Shown here: piece after piece, positions 1-6,831 of the stretch
Layout: every line of letters starts with the position of its first letter
Numbering within the stretch: position 1 is the first letter of the stretch
NCBI GenBank assembly: GCA_013203065.1
Contig: JABMQV010000386.1
Coordinates: 1 to 7,737 of the forward strand
Direction of reading: 5' to 3'
DNA length: 7,737 nucleotides
From: Desulfobacteraceae bacterium
GTDB lineage: Bacteria; Desulfobacterota; DSM-4660; Desulfatiglandales; Desulfatiglandaceae
Notes under the pieces: generated by a model
Seen by the model: only the letters and a program-made list of their open reading frames with translations
What the model was told of the DNA's origin: nothing
Databases searched by the model: none
Translations under genes and position numbers: made by a program

Positions 1-1
1 A

Positions 2-493
2 ACCTACCCCCTTCCAGAGGCCCAGATCGACCGTTTTATGCTTAAAATCAGGGTGGATTATCCCTCGGCAGAGGAAGAAAAGGAGATTATGCTGAGGGTA
101 TATGGCGGGGCCGTGGAGGATATGGCCGGGGTGGTAGATGTCTCTCAGATCCGCTCTGCCAGCGAAACCATGAAGACCATCCACATGGAGGAGAGGATCA
201 TGGATTACATTGTCCGCCTTACCCGGGCCACCCGCGAGCCTGAAGCGTTCGGCCTTGATCTTGGTCACATGGTCAGCTATGGGGCATCCCCCCGGGCCTC
301 TATCTGGCTGGGGCTCACTTCCCGGGCCCATGCCTTTCTGGAGGGACGCGGGTATGTCACCCCCCAGGACGTGAAGTCCATGGCCCCGGATGTCCTCCGT
401 CATCGGATCATATTGAGCTATGAGGCCGAGGCAGAAGAAATAAGCACTGATGATATAATTACAAAACTGCTGGAGCGAATCGAGGTCCCCTGA
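2..493 (+). CDS. moxR: MoxR-family AAA+ ATPase, C-terminal part (5' end cut by window edge)
   Basis: This is the 3' part of a MoxR AAA+ ATPase gene. The frame is open from base 2 and reads [12 protein letters not shown] before the first ATG at 38, so that ATG is internal and the gene starts outside the window. The visible 163 residues hold the MoxR-type PLPEAQxDRF segment (residues 3-12), the helical lid, the sensor-2 motif GASPRA (about residues 94-99) and the usual C-terminal [15 protein letters not shown] stretch (about 131-145). The Walker A and B motifs would lie upstream and cannot be checked. MoxR proteins are cytosolic ATPases thought to remodel or mature partner proteins, often VWA-domain proteins encoded beside them, which matches this operon. 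The stop is followed after 1 nt by the DUF58 start. Family is certain; the exact substrate is unknown. Confidence 0.96.
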   Translation, partial: TYPLPEAQIDRFMLKIRVDYPSAEEEKEIMLRVYGGAVEDMAGVVDVSQIRSASETMKTIHMEERIMDYIVRLTRATREPEAFGLDLGHMVSYGASPRASIWLGLTSRAHAFLEGRGYVTPQDVKSMAPDVLRHRIILSYEAEAEEISTDDIITKLLERIEVP

Positions 494-494
494 A

Positions 495-1370
495 ATGATT
501 CCTGAAGAACTGCTCAAGAAAATTCAAAAGTTTCATTTCAGGACCAAAGGTCTCGCCACCGACATGTTTGCAGGCCAGTATGAGAGTGCCTTTAGAGGCA
601 GGGGCATGGCGTTCGCCGAGGTGCGGGAATATCAGATCGGGGACGATATCAGGATGATCGACTGGAATGTATCGGCCCGGTTTGGTCATCCGTTTGTAAA
701 GGTATTTCATGAGGAAAGAGAACTCACCGTTATGCTCCTCCTGGACCTCTCCGGGTCCCACCTTTTCGGGACACGGGCCAGATTCAAAAGGGAACTTCTG
801 GCGGAGGTATCCGGAATGCTGGCCTTTCTGGCCATCCGCACAAATGATAAGGTGGGGGCCATTTTATTCAGCTCACTGGTAGAAAAATACATCCCCCCCA
901 AAAAAGGGCCCTCCCATGTGTGGCGACTTATCAAAGAAATCTTTACCTACGAACCCAGGGACCTCAACACAAACATCGATTCCGTCCTCACCTATCTGAA
1001 TCAGACCGTAAGACGTCACGCCATCGTCTTTTTGATATCCGACTGCATGGATACCGGGTTTGAGAAATCCATGAGGCTCACGGCCAAAAAACATGACCTG
1101 ATCGTCATCCGGATCTCTGACCCGGCTGAAGAAAAACTCCCGGATGTCGGTTTGATCACCTTCAGGGACCCGGAGACCGGACAGGTGGCGCTGATCAACA
1201 CCGGGAGCAAAGGCCTGAGGGCAAGGTGGCGCGCCTACCAAAAAGAACAGACAGCCCACCTGACCGATATTTTCAGCAGAGCGGGAATCGACCAGGTCGA
1301 GCTTTCCACTGACGGGCCGGTGGTCGAACCGCTGACACGCCTCTTTGCCAAAAGGAGAAAGAGGTTGTGA
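495..1370 (+). CDS. DUF58 domain protein with VWA-like metal site
   Basis: A 291-residue soluble protein with no signal peptide or membrane span, so probably cytosolic. It has the DUF58 signature RGRGMAFAEVREYQIGDD followed by IRxIDWNVSAR (residues 34-62). After it comes a VWA-like fold with what looks like a complete MIDAS metal site: DLSGS at residues 84-88, T159 in NTN, and D183 in FLISD. The C-terminus is strongly basic (KRRKRL). DUF58 proteins are almost always encoded next to MoxR ATPases, and a functional partnership is the usual inference; the biochemical role is not established. The ATG lies 1 nt after the moxR stop, with GAGG at 482-485 as a modest ribosome site inside moxR. Length is normal for the family. 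Family confidence is high, function low. Confidence 0.95.
   Translation: MIPEELLKKIQKFHFRTKGLATDMFAGQYESAFRGRGMAFAEVREYQIGDDIRMIDWNVSARFGHPFVKVFHEERELTVMLLLDLSGSHLFGTRARFKRELLAEVSGMLAFLAIRTNDKVGAILFSSLVEKYIPPKKGPSHVWRLIKEIFTYEPRDLNTNIDSVLTYLNQTVRRHAIVFLISDCMDTGFEKSMRLTAKKHDLIVIRISDPAEEKLPDVGLITFRDPETGQVALINTGSKGLRARWRAYQKEQTAHLTDIFSRAGIDQVELSTDGPVVEPLTRLFAKRRKRL
1353..1357 (+). promoter_or_regulatory. Ribosome binding site for the GTG-start gene
   Basis: AGGAG sits 9 nt before the GTG at 1367, inside the end of the DUF58 gene. It supports the GTG start, whose first residues MREKAALTILGFF form a basic n-region and hydrophobic core of a signal peptide. Confidence 0.75.
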
Positions 1371-2323
1371 GAGAGAAAGCCGCTCTGACCATTCTCGGGT
1401 TTTTTCTCTGGACCGGAACCTGCCTTGGGGCAACCAACGCGGATGCTCTCAACCCGGGCTTGAGCGCCTCCCTGGTTCCTGAAACGGCCCGGGTGGGTAG
1501 TGTGGTATCCCTCACCTTGACCTATCACTTACCGGATGGGGCAAGCATACCCCCGGACACTGAAATCGGAGGTCTCGAAGGCATCACCCTTATAGATCGC
1601 CAGGCAAAACCCGGTGAATTCCGAATCCGTCTGTTGGTGGACCGTTTGGGACCGTGGAAGACCGGCCCGCTTTCCCTCACATACCTGGACAAAGCCGGAA
1701 AAAGACAAGTTTTGATCGCTGACCCGGTGAAATTGACGGTGGTTTCAAACCTGGGTGAAAAGCCCGAGGAGACCCAATTAAAGCCCATATACGGGATTAT
1801 TCCCACCACCACTTCATGGCCAAGATACCTGGTGTATACGACCCTTGGGCTGGCGGCTTTTCTGGCGGCCTTTGCGCTTTTCTGGTGGTACCGGCGGCGC
1901 GGCATTCGGAAAGGTTCGATCATATCCCAGGACCCTCCCCATATTTTGGCCAAAAAAAACCTGGAAAATCTTGAGGCCAAGGGGCTCTTTGAAACCGGAT
2001 ACGTCAAGGAATACTATTTTCGGTTTTCGGAAATCCTCAGACAATATCTTGAGGCACTCAGGGGGTTTCCGGCTGCAGAATACACCACCCCAGAGATTGC
2101 GCTCCGTATCCATAAGGAACCGGATCAGCGGCTTCTCCCGCTGCTCCGGGAGGCAGACCTGGTTAAATTCGCAGATGTCATACCCACCCGTGCCAGAAAA
2201 GAGGAAGAGATAGAGGTAGCACTTTCCTATATACGAGACACCGGTTCTGACTTTGAGAGCGATCTTTCCCCCGATAAACAACCTCTCAAAGGCATATTGG
2301 GACAGGAGGAAGGGACCCGATGA
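1367..2323 (+). CDS. BatD-like / DUF4381-like single-span membrane protein
   Basis: A 318-residue protein starting at GTG, overlapping the DUF58 stop by 4 nt (GTGA). Layout: signal peptide about 1-21 (cleavage near CLGA/TN); an Ig-like beta-rich periplasmic domain about 32-127 ending in VKLTVVS; a linker with LKPIYGIIP; one membrane span about 154-175; basic WYRRR just inside; and a helical cytosolic tail about 195-292 containing FSEILRQYLEALRG and READLVKFADVIPT. The tail resembles the cytosolic end of BatD and of the short DUF4381 proteins that sit at this position in other Bat loci. It ends with a polar stretch after 292. I read it as an accessory subunit bridging periplasm and cytosol. 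No enzymatic motif is visible. The cysteine at 19 lacks a proper lipobox, so it is probably not a lipoprotein. Family assignment is by layout and operon position only. Confidence 0.8.
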   Translation: MREKAALTILGFFLWTGTCLGATNADALNPGLSASLVPETARVGSVVSLTLTYHLPDGASIPPDTEIGGLEGITLIDRQAKPGEFRIRLLVDRLGPWKTGPLSLTYLDKAGKRQVLIADPVKLTVVSNLGEKPEETQLKPIYGIIPTTTSWPRYLVYTTLGLAAFLAAFALFWWYRRRGIRKGSIISQDPPHILAKKNLENLEAKGLFETGYVKEYYFRFSEILRQYLEALRGFPAAEYTTPEIALRIHKEPDQRLLPLLREADLVKFADVIPTRARKEEEIEVALSYIRDTGSDFESDLSPDKQPLKGILGQEEGTR

Positions 2324-3315
2324 TTTTCAGGTTCGACTATCCGGTGATTCTGCTTCTGTTCCTGGCGGTGGCTGGCTGGGTTGCATTTTCTCTGTGGAGG
2401 AAGCCCACCGGCATTACCTATTCCCTGACCTCAAGAGTGGCCACCCTCGCCGGGGGTGGGCACGGGCTTTTGGCAAGGGTCCCGATGATTCTCAGGGGCT
2501 GCTGTCTTGTGCTGCTGGTCCTGACCGCAGCGCGACCGCAGCTCTATAATGTCTCACGGGATATCCGATCCCCCGGCGTAGATATTATGCTTTGTCTGGA
2601 CACCTCGGGCTCCATGCAGGCGTTGGACTTCAAGTTGGATGACAAACCCGTATCCCGGCTGACCGCCATCAAAAAGGTGGTCAGCGATTTTATAGAAAAG
2701 AGGGGAAATGACCGGATCGGATTGGTGGTTTTCGGAGAAGAACCGTTTACACAATCACCCCTGACCATGGACAAGGGGCTCCTCCTGGGACTGGTGGACA
2801 AAATGAAGGTTGGAATGGCGGGAGACCGGACCGCCATCGGGTCCGCCATCGCCATTTCAGGCAAACGGTTGAAGGACCTCAAGGCAAAATCAAAGATCCT
2901 GGTTCTTCTCACCGACGGAAGACACAACGCCGGTGAGGTTGAACCGGAGGTAGCCGCCGAAGCGGTCCAGGCACTGGGTGTCAAGATCTATACCATTGGC
3001 GTGGGGGGCAAGGGTCCGGCCCCCTTCAAAATAAAGACCTTTCTCGGCACACGTCTGGTGCACCAGCGAGTGGATCTGGATGAAACGACCCTCAACAGGA
3101 TAGCGGAGATTGGAAAGGGGAAATATTTTCGCGCATCAAACAGCAAAGAACTATCAGAAATATATGATATCATCGACCGGGCGGAAAAAACAGAGGTCAA
3201 GGTCAAGGAGTTCTTTCATTTCAAGGAGCTATATTACTATTTTCTTGTCCCTGCGCTATTTTTTTTGGGATTGGAGGTTTTTTTTAGAACCACCTTTTTG
3301 AGGATAATTCCATGA
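2320..3315 (+). CDS. batA: BatA: membrane-anchored VWA-domain protein
   Basis: A 331-residue inner-membrane protein. Spans are at about 7-23 and 53-70, then a VWA domain about 87-290, then a third span about 305-321. The short loop with WRK between spans 1 and 2 should be cytosolic, which puts the VWA domain in the periplasm. The MIDAS site is complete: DTSGS at 94-98, T171 (GDRTAIG) and D199 (LLTDGRHNAG). The stretch FGEEPFTQSPLT (138-149) and the pre-span KVKEFFHFKELYYYF are typical of BatA. It overlaps the preceding gene by ATGA and has a strong AGGAGG at 2304-2309, 10 nt before the ATG. It is likely to work with BatB through divalent-metal-dependent protein contacts. Two T8 runs (3259-3266 and 3278-3285) encode Phe in and after the last span. 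BatA rather than BatB is assigned by gene order and motif style. Confidence 0.93.
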   Translation: MIFRFDYPVILLLFLAVAGWVAFSLWRKPTGITYSLTSRVATLAGGGHGLLARVPMILRGCCLVLLVLTAARPQLYNVSRDIRSPGVDIMLCLDTSGSMQALDFKLDDKPVSRLTAIKKVVSDFIEKRGNDRIGLVVFGEEPFTQSPLTMDKGLLLGLVDKMKVGMAGDRTAIGSAIAISGKRLKDLKAKSKILVLLTDGRHNAGEVEPEVAAEAVQALGVKIYTIGVGGKGPAPFKIKTFLGTRLVHQRVDLDETTLNRIAEIGKGKYFRASNSKELSEIYDIIDRAEKTEVKVKEFFHFKELYYYFLVPALFFLGLEVFFRTTFLRIIP

Positions 3316-5069
3316 GTCTGGCATATCCGTGGATCCTTTATTTTTTATGGCTTCTGCCAGTGGCGGCCCTTGCCCTGATCGTCTGTAACCGCAATCGGGT
3401 GCGGACCCTGGAACGGTTTGCCGATTTTGGACTCCTGGAACGACTAACAGAAGATTGTCAGAAGGGAAAACGGGCGATCAAATCAGCCCTTTTGCTGTTG
3501 GGCCTGGGCTCTATGATTCTGGCCCTGGCGGGCCCCCGCTGGGGAAGCCACTACCAGGAGGTAAGCCGGAAAGGTGTTGATATCATGATCGTTGTGGATG
3601 TCTCGCCCAGTATGCGGGTGGAAGACATCAAACCCGACAGGCTTGAGAGGGCCAGACGTGAGATTTCAGATTTCCTGAGGGTTGTCCAGGGGGACCGTGT
3701 GGGCCTGGTAGCCTTTTCCGGGGTAGCCTTTACACAATGCCCGCTCACCCTCGATTATGGCGCGCTTCAGATGTTTCTAAATGCAGTGCGGACGGACCTC
3801 ATCCCATTGCCCGGAACCGATCTGGGCGGCGCCATTGAAACGGCAGTCTCTTCTTTTGACGTTGCTTCGGAGACCGACAAGGTTATCCTCCTCATAACAG
3901 ATGGTGAGGACAACGAAAAAAGAGGCCTTGAGGCGGCCCGCAAGGCCGCTGAAAAGGGAATCAAGATTTTTGTGTTCGGTATGGGCGATCCCTCCGGCGG
4001 ACCCATACCCGCCAGTGAGGGCAAAGGCGGTTTCAGGAAGGATAAGGAGGGTCAACTGGTCCTCTCCAGGCTTGACGAACAGGGACTCAAAGAGATCGCA
4101 AAAACAACGGGGGGAAGCTATGTCCGTTCTGTTACCGGCGATCTGGATCTGGACCTTCTCTATTTTGATGGCATCAAACCCAGGACAGAAGACGCGACGC
4201 TGAAAAGCGGCAAGATCAAGGTCTTTGAAGAACGTTTTGCCATTTTTGTGGTGGCGGCTTTTTTCTTCCTGCTCCTGGAGGGAATAATCAGTGAAAGCGG
4301 AGGGAGAAAGGCTGCCCGGACGGGCTCACCGTTTTTCTTTGCCCTTCTATTCCTCCTGGTGCCTCTCCTTACCACCCGGGCACTGGGGGCGGAAAATCCC
4401 GATGAACTTTATAACCAAGGTCGATTTGCGGAGGCCGAAAAGATATACGCCAGCAAGGACATGAACAACCCCAAAGATATCCGGTATCGGTACAACAGGG
4501 GATGCGCCAATTATCAGAACTCGAATTATAAGGGGGCAAAGGCTGCATTTTCCAGTGTCCTGAGAAGGGCAAAAGACAAGGGATCGCGGTTTAAGGCTGC
4601 CTATAACCTGGGGAACACGGCCTTCAAGCAGGGCGACTTGAGATCGGCTGCGGCCTATTACAAACAGGCCATCCTCTTGGATCCTGAAAGCCAAAACGCG
4701 CGGTATAATCTGGAGTTAACCCTCAGGGAAATCGAAAAACAGAACAAGGAAAATAGAGACAAAGACAAACAACCCCAAGAGGGATCGGAACATCCTGATA
4801 AGGGGAAAGACAACTCCAAAGAGTCAAAAGGGGAGAACAAAAAGGAGACGTCTTCAAAGGATGGGAAAAGTCCCTCCAACAAACAAGATCCGGCCCTTCA
4901 ACCCCTCCCTGAAAAGGAACGGGACCAGTTCCAGGGAACAGCCGCCGCCATGGACAAGAAAAAGGCTGAGGCCCTTTTGGACAACATCACGGAAGACCCC
5001 TCCCGCTTCCTCAAATTACAGATCCCCCGGGATAAACAACAAGGCGTTCGATCAGGAAAGGATTGGTAA
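3312..5069 (+). CDS. batBC: BatB-BatC fusion: VWA domain plus periplasmic TPR region
   Basis: A 585-residue protein joining two Bat proteins that are separate in many bacteria. The BatB half has spans at about 7-24 and 57-73, a VWA domain about 88-285 with a full MIDAS (DVSPS 96-100, T169 in PGTDLGG, D197 in LITDGED), FSGVAFTQCPLT (135-146), and a third span about 308-325. A basic loop (GGRKAAR) and a fourth hydrophobic segment about 339-356 follow, ending in ALGA/EN like a signal-peptidase site. The BatC half has TPR repeats about 362-470 (YNQGRFAEAEKIY, YNLGNTAFKQGDL), a charged Lys/Glu/Asp/Ser-rich linker about 473-530, and the BatC-style C-terminus with MDKKKAEALLDNI and final GKDW. Topology puts both VWA and TPR parts in the periplasm. 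It starts with an ATGA overlap; GAGGA at 3300-3304 is the ribosome site. No frame break is seen at the joint. Confidence 0.93.
   Translation: MSLAYPWILYFLWLLPVAALALIVCNRNRVRTLERFADFGLLERLTEDCQKGKRAIKSALLLLGLGSMILALAGPRWGSHYQEVSRKGVDIMIVVDVSPSMRVEDIKPDRLERARREISDFLRVVQGDRVGLVAFSGVAFTQCPLTLDYGALQMFLNAVRTDLIPLPGTDLGGAIETAVSSFDVASETDKVILLITDGEDNEKRGLEAARKAAEKGIKIFVFGMGDPSGGPIPASEGKGGFRKDKEGQLVLSRLDEQGLKEIAKTTGGSYVRSVTGDLDLDLLYFDGIKPRTEDATLKSGKIKVFEERFAIFVVAAFFFLLLEGIISESGGRKAARTGSPFFFALLFLLVPLLTTRALGAENPDELYNQGRFAEAEKIYASKDMNNPKDIRYRYNRGCANYQNSNYKGAKAAFSSVLRRAKDKGSRFKAAYNLGNTAFKQGDLRSAAAYYKQAILLDPESQNARYNLELTLREIEKQNKENRDKDKQPQEGSEHPDKGKDNSKESKGENKKETSSKDGKSPSNKQDPALQPLPEKERDQFQGTAAAMDKKKAEALLDNITEDPSRFLKLQIPRDKQQGVRSGKDW
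5054..5062 (+). promoter_or_regulatory. Ribosome binding site that fixes the batD start
   Basis: AGGAAAGGA ends 8 nt before the ATG at 5071. The reading frame stays open 210 nt further upstream to an ATG at 4861, but that part lies inside batBC. Only the start at 5071 gives a clean signal peptide (MKRNFFLFQ, then a leucine-rich core and ALA/Q), so this site decides the start. Confidence 0.7.
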
Positions 5070-5070
5070 G

Positions 5071-6831
5071 ATGAAAAGAAATTTTTTTCTCTTTCAAACA
5101 CTCCTCCTCCTTGTGTTGCTCCCCTGCCCGGCCCTTGCTCAGGTATCGGTTGCCCTCAACCTGGACAGGGGAGAGGCCACAACGACCGATACCGTCCAGA
5201 TGGTCGTCACCGTTTCGGGGGTCCGCAACGCCGATTCAGAGCCTGTCATAGAAGGTTTGGGTTCCTTCAGCGTTTCACGGGGGGGAAGTTCGAGTCGCGT
5301 TCAGATTATTAACGGTAGGATCAGTGCCAACATCGATTACACCTATTACATCCAGGCAAAGGAGGTCGGAACCTTTCGTATCGGTCCTGCCAAGATCAAG
5401 ATTAAAGGGAAGACCTTTCCCAGCAACACCGAGACACTGACGATCCGTGAGGCCGCCGTCTCACCGGGCAAAAAGGCTCCCCTTTTCCTCACGGCCTCGC
5501 TTTCCACCGCCAAGGCCTATGTGGAGGAACAGGTCTTGTATACCCTCAAACTCTATCTGCGGGTAAATGTGTCGGATATTTCTCTGCAACTCCCCGAATC
5601 AAAGCACCTCTCCATCAGACAACTGGGAAAAGCGCGAGAATACCAGGCCGTTCATATCGACCGGAAGTATCGCGTTCTGGAGGTCAGGCATGTGCTAATT
5701 CCTTCAAGGCCGGGCCATTATGGCATCCACCCCTCACAAATGCGTATGACTGTCCATGAACCAAGACCAAGGGGACGTCGGCACGGTCTTTTTGATGACC
5801 CCTTTTTTAGAGACCCGTTCCTTGGGGCCGGCAGACCTGTGACTCTCTCCAGCGAACCGCTTGAATTGGAGGTAATGGCGCTCCCCGAGTCGGGAAGACC
5901 CGCCGATTTCAGCGGTCTTGTGGGGAACTTTAAGATGACCTCACAACTCACTCCCACCAAGATCAGGGAAGGAGAATCAGCCACCTTGACCGTCCGCATA
6001 AGCGGCAGGGGTAATGTCAACCGCATCCCGGACCTCAGGGGACCCGAATTGGCCCACGTGAAGGTGTACGCCGATGAACCGCTCCTCAACGTCCAGCCCG
6101 ATTCCCGGGGGCTCAAAGGTGAAAAAATCATGAAGTGGGCCATCGTGCCCGAAAAAGAAGGCGACTATAAAATCCCCCCTTTGTCGCTCGGCTTTTTTGA
6201 CCCCGAGGATCGCCAGTATCACGTTATTCATACCCCTTCACACTCCCTCATGGTCCTTCCTGGCAAGGGGAAAACCCTTACGGTAGAGGTGAATAAGGAA
6301 ATCCAAGGAAATGAGGGGAGGACCCCCAAACAGGAAGTCAAAGAGATAGGCCATGACATTCTCCCGGTGCATGGTTCGGTGAGAGGACTTGAAACCCCAT
6401 TGTGGACCCAGGTGCGGGGTCCGTTCCCTTGGCTTGCACTCCTGCTGCCCTTTTTGGCCTATTGGGGAACCTATCTGGGTTTCCGGCTCAAAAAAAAGTC
6501 CGCCCGGTCCCTGCCGGCGACAACGGCAAAAAGAGCCGCCAAGAAACTCTTGAAACAGTGCCACGACTCAGGAACCGATGCCCGTGATTTGACATTGGCC
6601 GTCAGGGGTTATCTGAATGACCGTTTCGGGCTATCCCTGGCGTCCCTCACCCCTGACGATGCCCACGAGATATTGAGGTCAAATGGCGTCAGTTGCGACA
6701 CCGCTCAGAGGCTGCGGATGATCCTCGAGGAGCTTGAAAACGCCATCTTCACCGGACGAGCAGAACAATCGTGCCGATCGGTTGAAGACATCCCGAAACT
6801 TATCAACCAGATCGAAAAGGAAATCCGTTGA
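5071..6831 (+). CDS. batD: BatD: periplasmic Ig-like protein with one membrane span
   Basis: A 586-residue BatD-family (oxygen tolerance) protein. It has a signal peptide 1-23 (PALA/Q), then beta-rich Ig-like domains through about residue 398. The first begins VSVALNLDRGEATTTDTVQM, and TYYIQAKEVGTFRIGPAKI (about 91-109) is the typical end of its repeat. An aromatic, acidic loop FDDPFFRDPF (241-250) and FFDPEDRQYHVIHTPS (375-390) are both usual in BatD. HDILPVHG (428-435) precedes a span at about 451-470, then basic RLKKKSAR and a cytosolic helical tail about 482-586 (LAVRGYLNDRFGLSLASLTPDDA; LEELENAIFTG). It probably scaffolds the VWA and TPR proteins in the periplasm while its tail reaches the cytosolic partners. 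It starts 1 nt after the batBC stop and overlaps batE by 4 nt. Length fits the family. Confidence 0.93.
   Translation: MKRNFFLFQTLLLLVLLPCPALAQVSVALNLDRGEATTTDTVQMVVTVSGVRNADSEPVIEGLGSFSVSRGGSSSRVQIINGRISANIDYTYYIQAKEVGTFRIGPAKIKIKGKTFPSNTETLTIREAAVSPGKKAPLFLTASLSTAKAYVEEQVLYTLKLYLRVNVSDISLQLPESKHLSIRQLGKAREYQAVHIDRKYRVLEVRHVLIPSRPGHYGIHPSQMRMTVHEPRPRGRRHGLFDDPFFRDPFLGAGRPVTLSSEPLELEVMALPESGRPADFSGLVGNFKMTSQLTPTKIREGESATLTVRISGRGNVNRIPDLRGPELAHVKVYADEPLLNVQPDSRGLKGEKIMKWAIVPEKEGDYKIPPLSLGFFDPEDRQYHVIHTPSHSLMVLPGKGKTLTVEVNKEIQGNEGRTPKQEVKEIGHDILPVHGSVRGLETPLWTQVRGPFPWLALLLPFLAYWGTYLGFRLKKKSARSLPATTAKRAAKKLLKQCHDSGTDARDLTLAVRGYLNDRFGLSLASLTPDDAHEILRSNGVSCDTAQRLRMILEELENAIFTGRAEQSCRSVEDIPKLINQIEKEIR
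6817..6821 (+). promoter_or_regulatory. Ribosome binding site for the TTG-start batE
   Basis: AAGGA lies 6 nt before the TTG at 6828. It supports the rare TTG start, which forms a TTGA overlap with the batD stop. The next start candidate in frame, a GTG at codon 14, would remove the basic MKR and half of the signal peptide. Confidence 0.7.

Noticed and set aside
38..40. ATG at 38 as the moxR start
   Set aside because: The residues before it ([12 protein letters not shown]) are a core MoxR motif in the same frame, so the ATG is an internal Met.
459..1528. Long minus-strand reading frames opposite the DUF58 gene and gene 3
   Set aside because: They are antisense shadows of strongly supported plus-strand genes and show no family motifs.
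3259..3285. Two T8 runs near the end of batA as programmed slippage sites that could link batA to batB
   Set aside because: Adding one T in the second run gives TAG at once (3285-3287), and losing one gives TGA at 3299-3301. Slippage would only truncate BatA slightly, and the runs simply encode Phe.
4730..4900. A-rich, charged stretch in batBC as a separate element or foreign insert
   Set aside because: It stays in frame and encodes the Lys/Glu/Asp/Ser linker normally found between the TPR repeats and the C-terminal block of BatC.
4861..5070. The batD frame is open for 70 codons upstream of the chosen start, to an ATG at 4861
   Set aside because: This part lies fully inside the batBC coding end, gives a basic, proline-rich sequence unlike BatD, and would bury the signal peptide that begins at 5071.
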